A stretch of DNA of 64,000 nucleotides from Apostichopus japonicus (taxonomy: Eukaryota; Echinodermata; Holothuroidea; Aspidochirotida; Stichopodidae): positions 5,457,001-5,521,000 of the forward strand of contig NC_092579.1 of NCBI RefSeq assembly GCF_037975245.1. Reading direction: 5' to 3'. The notes under the pieces are model-generated. The model did no database searches. It had not been told where the DNA came from and saw only the letters and a program-made list of their open reading frames with translations. Positions within the stretch are counted from its first letter, which is position 1. Each line of letters begins with the position of its first letter. This document shows, piece by piece, positions 50,179 through 64,000 of the stretch. Both the position numbers and the translations under genes were made by a program.

Positions 50179-50900
50179 AACATACCTGGCTAGGCTGAGT
50201 AGGCTTTGGCCTATCTCAAAACTCTGATTACTGGCTAAGCCTATACTATAGGGTCAAGTGAATAACAATACAGCAGCTGAGCAGACGACATTAGTAAAGT
50301 ATTAGATCCCTATTCAATTGCCTCTACTATCGCTTCCTAAGAATTATTTGTGAAACTGCAATCCACTTCCATTTTGGCACACAAATTCGGCTCACGATAT
50401 CACCATTATGAGTGATTTTTGTCAACTACTGTATATCATCTTAGTTATGTCAAAGACGTAGTGTTTGTATAACGCGCAGGTACTTTCTTGCCGTACAAGC
50501 AAAGCGCCACTAGTTGGGGGAGTGGCTTCAGTTGATGTCGCATGACGACTTTCTCCCTACTTCAATTTCTATATTTAGGCCAGCTAGTTGAGGTCAACGT
50601 TCGTACTTTACTCAGTTCACTCAATAAGACTAAGAATAGGTTGACTGATTTGACGTAAAATGAATGCTTAAGTTAAATTCATCACTCCGAAAGAGACTTT
50701 AAATGTACGTGTCGTCTCTTGAAATGCACATACTAGCCTATAGTTAGGATTATTGGCTATCCAAATTATATTTATAGCCATGCAGTCTAGCCTGTTTACG
50801 GTGTTAGTGTTAGGCGTAGTCTAGCCAGGACGCTTGGGCCAATCGCCCACCTAAACCTCAACCCTAACCTGAACAAGTGGCCTAATTGTGGATGTGAATC
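50179..50900. other. Intergenic, no feature recognised
   Basis: Unique-looking sequence; no family-like frame. Confidence 0.4.
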
Positions 50901-50904
50901 CACA

Positions 50905-51045
50905 ATAAGGCCACAGTAATGTGCCACACACACAGTTATGTGCCACACACACAGTGATGTGCCACACTCACAGTGATGTGCCACACACAAAGTGATGTGC
51001 CACAAACACAGTGATGTGCCACACACGCAGTAATGTGCCCACTCT
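50905..51045. repeat. Minisatellite of ~20-bp units
   Basis: About seven copies of GTGATGTGCCACACACACA with small changes. Confidence 0.85.
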
Positions 51046-52182
51046 CTTTCTCTGCTGTACCCTTAAATCAAAACATTAAAACGAGTGTCAAATCTCCGGG
51101 AGTCACATGTATAAAATTAATTCCTTACAACTTTCACACTGTTTGGTTGTTTTTTTGTATGCTTTTCCCAGCCTTGTATTAAACACCACATAAGGAACCA
51201 TTTGGTAGTAGTAAAATAGCCAGCCTACGTGTCCCGGAGTATCGTTTTCTAGCGGGTCTACAGCTTATGCACTGTGAGCTATCGCGATTCCAGTCATTGT
51301 TTTCTTGAAGTATTTTACAAGGGGTCATCGGAGGATAAAATTAACTGAATCTGTCACTAGGAATACCTTTTTTATTTCATTCTTTAATGTAGGTATTATT
51401 ATATTATATAAGCCATAGTCAATGAACAATATGTGAGTCGTTGACCTTATACCGACACATACACCGCTGGCGATTGTCGTGGTCACCCGCTGATGAAATC
51501 ACTGTTCAACTAATGGCATATGACTCCGCTCTGTCGCGTCTCGGCGAATTAGCAGCATGCCTGACTCTACGGTATAGAGATGGCCATGTCCAAAGGTGAA
51601 CAAACGCAGGATATGATATATGCATGGATAAACCAACAATGTAATGATTCTGATTTAAAATATTATGAATCAATATATAAAATATGAAGCTATAGTGTTA
51701 ATTTATAGGTGGGTGTTATAGTTTGGTGAACTTATTAGAAAAAAGATATGCCATTTGTTCCTATCATATAAAGTTAGTATAAAGCCGCACAAGTTATTTC
51801 TGTACTATCCCATAAAATATGACCCACCTGCAAGAAATAAGAGGGGTGGGGAGTGACAAACAACGATAGGTACTTGCCGTTTTCCTTTAATATACCGTGT
51901 ATCTCTTACTCTTTAACTAGCCTATGGCACACAATATAAATTAGCTCATTCCTAGTCACGAGAGCATTCGCCCTATACTTTTGTTTAAGGAAATTACGCT
52001 AAGGTAAAGCAAGTGAACTTATGTATGATTGTTATCCCTCGTTTGATAACTTAGGATACAGGTATACTGTAAGTGTGAAGCAAAGTTACATAACAAGGTC
52101 ACGTATATTGCATGAAGTATGTACGACGTAAGAAAACCAGTTTCGAAACATGCGACACAGATAATTTTCCTTTACGTTTTAA
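51046..52182. other. Intergenic, no feature recognised
   Basis: AT-rich; no family-like frame or shared repeat seen. Confidence 0.4.
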
Positions 52183-52190
52183 GCTATAAC

Positions 52191-52794
52191 CAGTGGCGGT
52201 GCCAAGGGGGGCTTGGGGGGTTTTTATCCCCCCCCCACTGAAGTAGTCAGCCCCCCCCATTAGCCCCCCCAACTGAAATAGGCAAAAAAAAAACTCATTG
52301 AAACAATATAGCCTACCCAAATTTTGTCAGCCATAACGCAGTGCTACAATGGTCAATAGAAATTTTGATGAATTTTGTTCTCATACGGCAATGTCGTGTG
52401 CGTTTCACAAACAGCGTGTATACAGACTAAAACAGGAGTTGTGTCAGAGAGCGCGATATAATAATTGAGCAAAGGAATTGGATCTTTCACAGCAGGTAAT
52501 ATTTTAGTGATACGAAAACTGTGAATTGGTATCTTCCATTCTAATTTGACTAAAGTTACTCACAAAAAAATGCATATTTTTGGAGAAATTTTCAGGTAAC
52601 AAAAGCCTCGCTAAATGCCACCATTTTGCATGTAGGCCTTTCCAGGATTGGGAAAAAATTCAAAAGGGGAGGGGGCACCCCCTCCCCTTTACCCCTCCCC
52701 CAAGACGGTGATCACTCAGTCCTGTAAGCCACCCAAAAAATTGGCTCAGCCCCCCTTTAGCCTCCCCAACTAAAAATTCCTGGCGCCGCCACTG
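52191..52794. mobile_element. Non-autonomous hAT element, 604 bp, exact 8-bp target-site duplication
   Basis: The left end is CAGTGGCGGTGCCAAGG and the right end is CCTGGCGCCGCCACTG. The flanking 8-mers 52183-52190 and 52795-52802 are both GCTATAAC. The interior is G/C-run rich at both ends (CCCCCCCCACTG, AGCCCCCCT) with no coding capacity. An internal AGGGGAGGGGGCACCCCCTCCCC stretch resembles the stems of the other hAT elements here. Confidence 0.85.
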
Positions 52795-52947
52795 GCTATA
52801 ACTGAATACAGAATTGAAAGATGCTACAACGACGTATCGTACGTAGCGTTAAGTATACGTATAATATCAACTTTGGAACGTCGCAACGCTTTTTGAAACG
52901 TCCGTTGTTTTACAAGAAAAACGTTTCTCTTTGCATTTTACTTTTTC

Positions 52948-53349
52948 TCAATCATTAGGCAGCAGTAGCCACACACACGACAGATAAAAGAGTTCTTGAA
53001 CCGCATATAGTAATATCATTTTAGAATGTAGGATTAGTTCACTGGAATAATACCCGAGACAATCTCCAGACGACTTAGTTCCAAAGGTGCTTGGTTCTTC
53101 AATAATTAAATTGGCATCAACATGTGTGTTCGTTGTACCTACAGGGAATACATCGATGCTTAATTTGCTGTCACAGTTGATCGTGAGGAAGGATTTTTCT
53201 TTTGTGAATCCTATCAATGTAACAGACGTATTGCATAATTGACGGGCACCTAGACCGTACGATATCGGTATGCACCCCTCCAAGTTCATAAACAAAGACA
53301 AACATATAACATAGTTTCTCGGTCGATAGATCCCCTTTGAACCACCCAA
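52948..53349 (-). CDS. Unassigned open frame, 133 codons
   Basis: The reading GGSKGIYRPRNYVICLSLF... to ...YLSCVWLLLPND has a fairly protein-like composition (mixed Cys, Thr, Ser, hydrophobic stretches near both ends) and is not on a simple repeat. I recognise no family, see no clear splice sites, and there is no neighbouring exon. It may be chance. Confidence 0.15.
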   Translation of the reverse strand: MGGSKGIYRPRNYVICLSLFMNLEGCIPISYGLGARQLCNTSVTLIGFTKEKSFLTINCDSKLSIDVFPVGTTNTHVDANLIIEEPSTFGTKSSGDCLGYYSSELILHSKMILLYAVQELFYLSCVWLLLPND

Positions 53350-55454
53350 AAATTCATGTTCTAAATTCAGATTGTTATCTTCAAATGAATGGTTGATGTT
53401 TGAATCACTTAACGACCAACTACAAGGGGTTAAAACCCGTGTTTTCTATGTGTCTCGTTGCATCACGGTGGCATTTCATACGGTGTGTTGTTATAAGATA
53501 TATGGTTATATTCTGAATTTGTACCGTAAGTTGTATAAAGCTTAATAATTATATAGAGCCCGGAATCGTAAAGTATTTTACTGTATGGTTCCGTAATCTG
53601 CATCCAGGGGCAGAACCACGTAAACTTCTTGTGAAGTGTTAGCACCTCCCCACCCTATAATAACATCTGGGGGAAGCACATCCCTACATCCCTCCCCAAT
53701 GGCAGACCGTAGAATAATGCAAAGCATCCCAGTGCACAGAACATGTATCATGGTAATATGTATATATACAGAAGAAGTTTTGCATCTAAGCATCCTCCAT
53801 TTTACCAAAATTCCTCAAAGGGGAATGGATCCACTTTTCCGCTTAGTCTCACCCACAGGACGACATCAATTCTAAGCATCTTTCCCAGTACAAAAAAATG
53901 GTGGTTGTGTCCTGGGTGGGGGAGCCTGAAAGATTACCCTCCTTGAGATCTTCCCCTCTCCACAAAAGAAATGGACGAAAATGTTCAACCGAGTCAATTC
54001 AACTCTCAATTCAGTTAAATATATTAGTGTTATAAGAAGAGCATTCATGTTAAACCTTGAAAGTTAACCGAATATGCATGTCTTTGCTGGACTGTGCACT
54101 TTGAGTTGCATTAATCTATTAGAAACATATAGATAATTTACCGTCCTAAATGCTAAACAATGTCACTACATTTTTCATATTTGCACTTTTGACAATTAAA
54201 ATTTCCTTTTAGGTGTCGCAGTCGACTCTCCCTATATATGTCATACACATACTCTCTGCTAACGGTATATAATTTGAAAAGCTCGCTCGGTAATAAATCG
54301 ACGGATCGTAAATTTAAATGATGAACGTATGGAGAATGTTGGTATTGGTGTAACATTTAGGCTTACAAGACAAACTTAGTGTATGCCCCAGCTTACTGCA
54401 TGATACACGACAGCACACGATACATTTCCGTTTACACGAAATATGGTACACTGCATCTTTTGGAAAACCATCATAGTTATTTGATGAGCCTTTTCAGTAT
54501 AACGCATGCGCGTCGAAAGGTTCACCGAATGTAGAAAGATGCTCTGAAAAGGTTATCACTTTTTGGTCATATTTTTTTTTATGAAAAGCTTATCTATGTC
54601 GTCTTACAGCTGCTTCATGTATGCTTACATCAGCCACTTATCAGTAACTCACATTAACATTGACATACTTGGTGTTTCCGTTTGGCGTTCCATATCTCAA
54701 CTCCTGCTGAGTGATACAGTCAAGCATGACGCACGCTGATTGGATCTCCCAATACCACCTGTATCCTTGCGTCACCACAAGAATAATGTAATCCACTCGT
54801 CTTAAAGCAGCTTATCGCGTTTGTCTGTTTATTGTATTATTTCTCGGCAAAAAATAAATGGTTCAAAGGCTAAAATAAAAGGCACCTTTGTTTCCCTCTT
54901 TTCTTCCATCTGTTATGACTGATATTAATACAACAAGACAACATTTAGTGAATAGGTCAACCGTGGATGTATTTGAACAGCAGGAGAGTTTACGGTTCAA
55001 ATACAGCCTAGTGCTTTAATTTCTTGTTCTTTAATTGATAGTATTTAATTTAATTGAAATGTCCTTGGGAATGAAGAACCAGAAATTCTAAACTCAGCGT
55101 GCTTGGTTTCATGAATACTGTAGCCTTGTTTGTTTCAAGAGAGGACACTGTCATATGCTGTAACAGGTTTATCAGTAATAAATTTATGAAGCATGCTCAA
55201 AATGAGAGGAACCTGTTGTAGATAAGAATGTTGTCTTTGTAAATATAGTACATGTTCTAAGCGTTATACTAGTGGGCATGTAACTTTAACGGCCTAGCCA
55301 TATATACCGGTATTTAATTATAGCGTCTCTCACACACATATACACTTGACCACAGATTTAATGATGATACATTGCATTAGAAGGCTTTAGCCGGTTTACA
55401 GCAGATGCTTAAAACCACTGTTCAAAAGATGAATGAGACCATAAAATACATCAA
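53350..55454. other. Intergenic, no feature recognised
   Basis: A CAGGGGCAGAACCACG word at 53605 looks like a hAT end but has no partner. Otherwise nothing identifiable. Confidence 0.4.
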
Positions 55455-55703
55455 TCAATCGTCATCCCGCCAACAATTATCATATGATGTTATCGGAGCC
55501 CATGGTGATTTGCGCATAATAATAGGTTCAGTGTAGAAGTTGTAATCGTCTGCGCCCTTCCCCTTATTTGGGGGGAAGAAGTAGTTCACATGGTTCATAC
55601 AAACATCCAATATAAGTTCAGTTATGCGAGGTCGAGATGTCATGAAACGACGAAGATGATTAGTTTGCAAAAGAAGAGTAAATGCTTTTGCTCTTCGGAC
55701 CAA
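55455..55703 (-). CDS. Unassigned open frame, 82 codons
   Basis: The reading MVRRAKAFTLLLQTNHLRRF... to ...PWAPITSYDNCWRDDD is not low-complexity, but no family is recognised and there is no supporting context. Listed only as the sole non-repeat frame between 53.4 and 56.1 kb. Confidence 0.15.
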   Translation of the reverse strand: MVRRAKAFTLLLQTNHLRRFMTSRPRITELILDVCMNHVNYFFPPNKGKGADDYNFYTEPIIMRKSPWAPITSYDNCWRDDD

Positions 55704-56137
55704 AGGTGCTAATTATGAACCTTACGGAGAGACAAACATAGAGATTAGAATGCTGAGATGACAATGGGTGTTTTAAGATGGCCAAATGTATTGAACAGAT
55801 GCATAGAATGCAAAGATGTTATATTGAGCAAATATATTTGAAAGCAACATAAACGTTTAGCTAAGAACAGCATTCATGTTAATTTGAAGGTTTCTTTCTA
55901 TCTTTCATTTTGCTCAAAACAGAAATCAAATTCCTCTCATTCACAAAATATTGATTTTGTTAAACGTTACAGTAAAATAGATGTACTTTCTCTTCACGTT
56001 AGTAACACATTAATATTTTAGGATTGGACCCAAAGAACGGTCTCCATGAGGAATAATGCCTCTATAATATATGTAACTAACTTTTCTGTATGAATATAGA
56101 ATCAGTCATGGATTTTTTTCTGTTAAGAAAATGGGTT

Positions 56138-58267
56138 CCCAGCAAAAAATGTACCCTAATTTTACCGCGGTAAACTATGGTAAATGTGTGGTAAATAGGG
56201 TAAATGTGTGGTAAAATTGTGGTAAAATCAACCGCGGTACATTTACCACAGTTTTACCATGGTATTACCGCGGTAAATGTGTGGTAAAATTGTGGTAAAA
56301 TCAACCGCGGTACATTTACCACAGTTTTACCATGGTATTACCGCGGTAAAAGTATGGTAAAAGTGCGGTACATTTACCGCGGTAAATTTACCACAGTTTC
56401 ACCATGGTATTACCGCGGTATAAGTAGGGTAAAAGTGCGGTACATTTACCGCGGTAAATTTACCACAGTTTTACCATGATATTACCGCGGTATAAGTAGG
56501 GTAAAAGGGCGGTACATTTACCGCGGTAAATTTACCGCAGTTTTACCATGGTATTACCGCGGTAAAAGTGCGGTACATTTACTGCGGTAAATTTACCACA
56601 GTTTTACCATGGTATTACCGCAGTAAAAGTAGGGTAAAAGTGTGGTACATTTACTACGGTAAATTAACCGCAGTTTTACCATTATATTACCGCGGTAAAA
56701 GTAGGGTAAAAGTGTGGTACATTTACTATGGTAAAATTACCATAGTTTTACCATGATATTACTGGAGTATGTAAGTATGGTAAGTTTATATGGTACATAA
56801 ACTACATAGGTGAAATTCCTACAATTGTGCCATGATTAACCACAGTAAATATAGGGTAAAACTATTCTGTGCAATAAATACTATGGTAAATTTACCATAA
56901 TTGTACCATGATTTTACCACAGTAGAACATATATGGGTCACACTATGAAACATGATGGTACATTTAGAGCAATTTATCCATGATTTTGTCCCATATTTTT
57001 GCAATACTGGTATGACAAACCTTATGTTCTACTCATATCTTAATGTTGGCAATATAAATTACCTGTGGATATGAGCTGAATAAAGAAGAGAGACAAACTG
57101 CTATTCTTATATGTTATAGTATGCATCTCTTTTCCTAAAAAAAAACAAGCAGAGGATAGATACATAGAGAATTCCTTCATGGAATCCCTGATATATTTGA
57201 GAGGAGACAACAATTAATTCTTTTTTCATTATTAGGGAGAACCTAAAAGCCTTTAAAATGAAAAAGAGAACTATATAAACTAGCACACATAATGCATAGC
57301 TTCTGTGCCTCAACACTGTAGAACACGAAAATTGACCAATCAGTGTCCTCAGATTTGGGTATTCTCTGTCAGGTCCATTAAATGACTTGACAAGTCTATG
57401 TATCTATAATTATCATCATATCATCTAATCGATGTACCCTCTTCATATAAAACAAGTCTTTGAGGACAATAGGAAATCAAAAGTCTGGACTACCAATTAA
57501 GTCAAAAGAAGAGAGTCAGGAATCATACCATCTAGGGTAATTGAAATTCAACAAAGCTTTCTTATGTGTGAAACCTCCATGGATTTGATGAATAAAAACT
57601 GTTGCATGCTACAACTGTGGACTTACATGTCAGGCATACAACCATTTCAATAAGGGTAAAGGCATATAGCCAAATTATGATACAGTACACTGATGGGTGA
57701 AGTTCAAAGAAATATATGGTGTACATGCTGATTGAAATTAGGACAAAATCATGCTCAATGTGAGGTAAAAACTGTCCTACAATTAGTGTAAAATCATGGT
57801 AAACTGAGGTAAAACTAAGGTAAAAGCGTGGTAAATCTACGGTAAAATTGGGGTAAATGAACGGTAAAACTGTGGTAAATTTAGGGTAAAAGTGTAGTAA
57901 ATGCGTGGTCAATCTAGGGTAAAATTGGGGTAAAAGAACGGTAAAAGCGTGGTAAAATATGGTAAAATTGGGGTAAAAGAACGGTAAAACTGTGGTAAAT
58001 TTGGGGTAAAAGCGTAGTAAAAGTGTAGTAAAAGCACGGTAAAAGTATGGTAACAACGTGGTAAATTGCGGTAAAATTGGGGTAAAAGTGAGGTAAAACC
58101 ATGGTAAATTTGTGGTAATTTACTGCGGTAAACCGCGGTTTACCGCGTCCATAGGGCCAAAACACCGCGGTAATGTACAACAAATTTACCGTGTTTTTAC
58201 CCCGGTTTTACCGGGGTAAAAGTGTGGTATGTTACCGCGGTAAATTTGAGGTAAATTTTTTCCTGGG
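56138..58267 (-). mobile_element. TTACC-rich element, copy 2, inverted relative to copy 1
   Basis: The left end CCCAGCAAAAAATGTACC and right end GGTAAATTTTTTCCTGGG are the reverse of copy 1 at 36367-38463. The GCGGTAAA/TTTACCGC palindrome array comes first, then the ~800-bp unique middle, then the GGTAAA array. The unique middle matches copy 1 in reverse (for example CCTAAAAGCCTTTAAAATG near 57242). TT occurs at both outer edges. No transposase. Confidence 0.75.
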
Positions 58268-58301
58268 TTCGAGCAGTACTCTGCTTTCCCCGTAGACAAG
58301 T

Positions 58302-58437
58302 ATTGGGGCCCTAAACAAGAAGTAAATCGCTACGCCATTGGGTTAGGAAGGTTACTACTGATGTCAAACATTGGACCCCTAAATAAGTAGTGTATCGCTA
58401 CGCCATTGGGTTAGGAAGGTAATTACTGATGTCAAAC
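58302..58437 (+). repeat. Direct duplication, two units of 68 bp
   Basis: The units start at 58302 and 58370 (ATTGGGGCCCTAAA / ATTGGACCCCTAAA) and share CGCTACGCCATTGGGTTAGG and ACTGATGTCAAAC. Confidence 0.8.
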
Positions 58438-60530
58438 AGAAGATAAAGGGGTTACTTGTTTCTCTCTTTTTCTTCTTTTCGAGAGATATGACCGTGCCCT
58501 ACATGCCACAGGATGAAGATGCTTTCTGTGTGAAGGTTTTACGGTCTAAACTTCAACTGTTTCGTTCGAAGTAAGGAGTTGTTAACAACTATACGCTTGA
58601 AGTCATCCAGAAGAAATTCAACTCAATGAAACATAGCCACGATGGATAAAAACGCCAGGCTCCTCAGATCACCAGGGAAGGTTAGATATATAAAACAAAG
58701 TTATTCAGCAAGACAACCTTTATGTAGTATAGGTTATCCGGGACGTATTAAAGTTCGGTGTGCAAATCGTCCCCGCTCCCTGACATACGCATTCTTGACG
58801 CTGACGCCAGTGCTCTAGTGAAGATCTATTAGGCTCATAGCTTAGTTGGGGTAAGCCGGTTCAGGATAGCTTTACCCATATAGTTGTTATATACGTAGAT
58901 TAATATGGAAAGTGATATCAATAACTTGTAAGCCAAGTGGGTAGTGCGTATAAACCCAACCCAAACAGGAGGGGGTAGGAGTGGTAACGGAGTCCATAGC
59001 TCCCTCCTACCCTCGAGTGAAGCCGAAAAAGCCAAACCTGAAACCAAAAGTATCAAACGAAAAAACTAATATGTGAGACTGAATTCCACTAAACAAACTA
59101 AGCGCGGTAAATTTGTTAAACTTTCTTGTCGATCCCTGACGAAAACTATACTCATTTAGATCCGTCCTTTTTAACAGTCCACTGTGGCAGTGGAGTGTTG
59201 AAGGTATAAACTAACGATGTAATACGAATATTATAATCCCCTCTCCACCTCTCATACACACTTACCCCCCCCCCCCCACCCTCCATTCTCACTCGCCTTC
59301 TCTAAACTCGTTTTACTTTTCATATACTAGCAACTCTACATTTACTCGTCAATTTATGAAGTCTGCAGCGATTACGTCAGTATGATTATAACGCTCAGGT
59401 TCCATTTTAATACTCTTTACTATTACTATATATAACAAAATAATTCATAGCAAAATAAGAACATCAACAAAATGGCGCATGCTTGCCACAAGTGGTATTT
59501 TTGTCTTTTTTCATGACCCTGTTTTAGAATTTAAAACGCAATTAGAACTGATGTGCCTTTTAATGACGGCGATAATGCAGTGCATAGGAATGCTGAAAGT
59601 CGGCACACGAGTTATTAATCACTGGTCTGAAATGAAATGATTAGAATTCCAACGAAGTCTTCCTTCGACAGCAGCCTCTCATACAGAGAACAGAACCTGT
59701 CTGACAAACTAGCAGTTTTTTTACGGCGAGATGACGTTTTCAACAAATATGATAATTATCAACTTGCTTCGAGTAGGTCTCATGTTTTAGTATTTCGCCC
59801 TCCTTTTACAGCTTAAAGGCAACCTATTGATCTTTTCAATTGATAGAGAAAACTTAGCGACTTGACATCTTCATGAGCTAAGCTTCAATTTTCAATAAAA
59901 AATTAATACTGAAAAGGGAAAAAACACATTAAACATTAAATGTTACATAGTCTCACGTATTCGCAGATTTCAAAATATGTCGGTCAATAATGAATATAGA
60001 AACTGCTTTAGCATATAAATGGCTAGGTTCAATGCACGAGAGCAAAAAAAAAGTCGTAATAATCGTACTTTTATCTTTTCAAAGTATAAAAAATTTTCAC
60101 AAAGCAGTTTACCTAAAACTCTGTTGAAAGTTAAGATTGTATAGCATATGAACTTTCATTAATGATATCGGTGAAATATTTATGATGACACAACTGAATA
60201 CTTTATATGGTTGGACTATGTAATACATCTTAAAACATGTTATTTGTGGTCAAAGAGCCATTTGCTTTTTTATTAATTGCGGATATGCCTAATAAGGTTT
60301 ACAACATATCACATTTAATGTTGTGCCAAAAGTCATCATATCAAATAATTCGCTAAATCAGAAATAAATATTACATCAATTGAAACATCTATTGAATTTG
60401 ATCGCGAAAAATTTCAAGCACTGCCTGACCAACATGACATTAAATAAACAATTTTAAAAAACGTACTACGTTGTCGAACATGCGTAACTAATGTCAAGTG
60501 AGCTGGCTCTGGTATGGTATCTGTAATATA
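58438..60530. other. Intergenic, no feature recognised
   Basis: AT-rich. A poly-C stretch lies near 59266-59278, and a small stem (GGAGGGGGTAGGAG with CTCCCTCCTACCC) lies near 58969-59011. No gene seen. Confidence 0.4.
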
Positions 60531-62094
<1,564 letters not shown>

Positions 62095-62195
62095 ACGACG
62101 CTTAAGCGACCACAAATGTGGGAGAAGCCCGCAAGGGCTTATGGATTACAACTTACACGTCGGGTGGCTTCCAATTCAACATTTCAACATGACTA
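62095..62195 (+). repeat. Interspersed repeat fragment shared with 41401-41510
   Basis: GACGCTTAAGCGACCAC, GGGAGAAGCCCGCAAGGGC, TATGGATTACAACTTACA and GGGTGGCTTCCAATTCAAC match the intron-16 copy. The element class is unknown. Confidence 0.6.
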
Positions 62196-63235
62196 ACATA
62201 TCAATTCAGGGACCAAACAGAAGCAAACTTGAAATTGTCTAGACGTGAGTCCGCCTACTGGAACTCACCAGGGGCCCTATGGTGGGTCTCTGAGCCCTAT
62301 CCGATACGGCTTTTCTACAAGGCGATCGCGATGTGCGCCACGCGCATGCTACATCAGTTTTATCCATGTTCAGTCATTTATCCTCACCCCCAACAAACTG
62401 ACTACGAAGTCGGAAAAAGGGTTCTTATTATAGACACTACGGTTGCAATTGGGAGTAGGATGAAATGAAAAATAGTGTGAATATTCTGGTTTGTATCGAT
62501 GATAAAAAAGGTCCACATGTTTTATAGTTGTCCATCTTAGTGTTAATTATTCAATACAATTTTAAAAACCAGGCGCTCAACTTTCAAACCGGGCTCGAAA
62601 GTTTAAAACCGGGGGCTGAGAAACGAAATCAAATTCAAACCGGTTAAAATAGGCTGGCAAGAACCCGGGTATACAGTATATGCGGAATATTGTGAAGAAG
62701 GCAACTAGTGCTAGTTCTCTTACCATTACGTAAATATAATGAAAAGAAAGACAGGTGCCAAAAAAGTATGACAATTGTCGTTACATTTGTCATTTGTTAT
62801 TGAAGCTGTGTTGAAAAAAACATTCGTTTTAAAAAAGTGATTACAATTTGCCTTTCTAACACAGTAACTACAGTTTGTATAGGTGAATGTGCAAATATGT
62901 ATAACATGTTTTTATTCAGCGTACATCGTTGAAGGGAACATGCGAAAGTCACCGTACACCACTATACTAGTAATCCAGCCATTCTGTAAACATTACTGCA
63001 GTTAGACTAACTCAGATAAAGCCGAGTTACATTGTGCACATCTGTGTAGTAACGTAGTACAACTTAAGATTTAATAATTAGAATATGTGTTGCTGTCTGA
63101 CAAACAAAGGTGTCTCAATTCCCAGCAACAGTCTGGTTTGGCAGTTTGTCTCTATTAGTATATACTTCTATCATATGTGGTAGTATGTTTCTTGTTAATA
63201 TTTGCTTGTTAAAGACTAACATCTTCTTTGACAAC
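62196..63235. other. Intergenic, no feature recognised
   Basis: Small repeats of the form CAAACCGGG near 62586-62645. No family-like frame. Confidence 0.4.
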
Positions 63236-63640
63236 CTGGACATTGGAGTATATTTATGATTTTCAAATCATTTTATGTTAAAATATCATCTAAAAGCTGT
63301 TGCTATGTTTCAAAAATGTTGGTATGGTAACACTAATGCTTGTTGTGTAGATGAGCAGTTACATCAACAGTAATCTGAAAGGAATTAAATTTATTCATTC
63401 TTCACATAAATTATTATTTCTTTAGCTATTGAACTGATTTTAATATATTAATGATATACAAAGCAATTTAATAATCAAATGGTATATAGGGCAATAATGG
63501 TCTCAATTACACTTGTTCATCCGTTATTTATAATCAGTTTTATCAATTGATTTCTAGTGTTGAGTAGGATCCTTAACTATATTTATTCTTACTTTTATCA
63601 ACATTTCATCTGTCGGCAGATTAATGGTCAAAGTATAGAT
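63236..63640 (+). pseudogene. Paralogous fragment of intron 6 / start of exon 7 of the death-fold gene
   Basis: 63283-63373 matches 28146-28235 (shared TGTGTAGATGAGCAGTTACA). It continues without a break into a match for 30510-30780 (GAATTAAA.TTATTC, GCTATTGAACTGATTT, AGGATCCTTAACTATATTT, then CGGCAGATTA.TGGTCAA, the start of exon 7). The 2.27-kb repeat block 28237-30508 is missing here. The exon part soon loses similarity and has no usable frame. It is a local duplicate that either predates the repeat insertion or lost the block, or the edge of a decayed second gene copy. Confidence 0.6.
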
Positions 63641-64000
63641 TTCTTGTGATTTGTTACAGACGGCCTGTCATAAGTTGCCAATGGAATTGTCTGACCGAGC
63701 TAAATATGTTTGACAAATTGGTTGACAAATTGGTTGGCAATGATATCATAGGAAATAGTTTAGTAGGAAAAAAGACCCTATCAAGGACCCTATACAGGAG
63801 AGAAAGAAAAACTGAAGACACAAACACTCAAACCCGATTACAGTTCACTGGCACCTTGAATACTGAAATTAGCTTCTACCAGACTTCTAATATTTTGGTC
63901 TGTAGACCTAACGCAGTGCCTATCTGAACGTATTTATTGTTATTATTAGTTTAGTTTAGTAGAAAAAAAGGATCAGGAAGGACGCTTAAGTCCCCATCAA

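Noticed and set aside
53605-53960. hAT element starting CAGGGGCAGAACCACG
   Set aside because: No right terminus or target-site duplication found.
63646-63927. 93-residue frame at the right edge
   Set aside because: It lies just after the decayed exon 7 fragment but does not match the DED of exon 7 in any part; no family recognised.

Overview
This is a 64-kb piece of an animal nuclear genome. It is AT-rich with long introns, standard GT-AG splice sites, microsatellites and a dense mixture of transposable-element remnants. The death-fold/ZU5 gene content, the Penelope-like element, the tRNA-derived SINEs and the many short hAT elements suggest a marine invertebrate, most likely a deuterostome such as an echinoderm. 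The species cannot be fixed from the sequence alone.

Layout. 1-1789: 3' end of a Ty3/gypsy LTR retrotransposon (integrase C-terminus plus 3' LTR). 2412-7211: nested and single non-autonomous hAT elements, four with recognisable 8-bp target-site duplications (three exact, one 7/8), and a tRNA-derived SINE. 8046-47683: one large gene on the + strand. 47684-64000: intergenic DNA with microsatellites, a second SINE copy, one hAT element, an inverted copy of a 2.1-kb TTACC-rich element already present in an intron of the gene, and at the right end a fragment paralogous to an intron-exon junction of the gene.

The gene. Twenty coding exons can be joined with correct splice sites and unbroken phase from an ATG at 8918 to a TAA at 47683, giving a predicted protein of about 1668 residues. 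Domain order is: beta-propeller, death-effector-like domain (DED), 14-residue-repeat coiled coil, DED, ZU5, UPA, DED, UBA-like helical segment, ZU5, UPA, DED. The two ZU5-UPA-DED blocks have the same exon number and the same intron phases, so they arose by internal duplication. Domain names are from pattern recognition, not from a search. ZU5-UPA followed by a death fold is the layout of UNC5, PIDD and ankyrin. Two such modules ending in DED-like domains behind a propeller and a coiled coil is an arrangement I do not recognise, and it is the main candidate here for an undescribed signalling scaffold.

The introns hold most of the mobile DNA: a 213-bp satellite, a 2.9-kb hAT-like element with another nested in it, two inverted Penelope-like copies with hammerhead-ribozyme-like ends, arrays rich in AGGTCA half-sites, and the first TTACC-rich element. 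No bacterial features, CRISPR array, rRNA or intact tRNA gene was seen.
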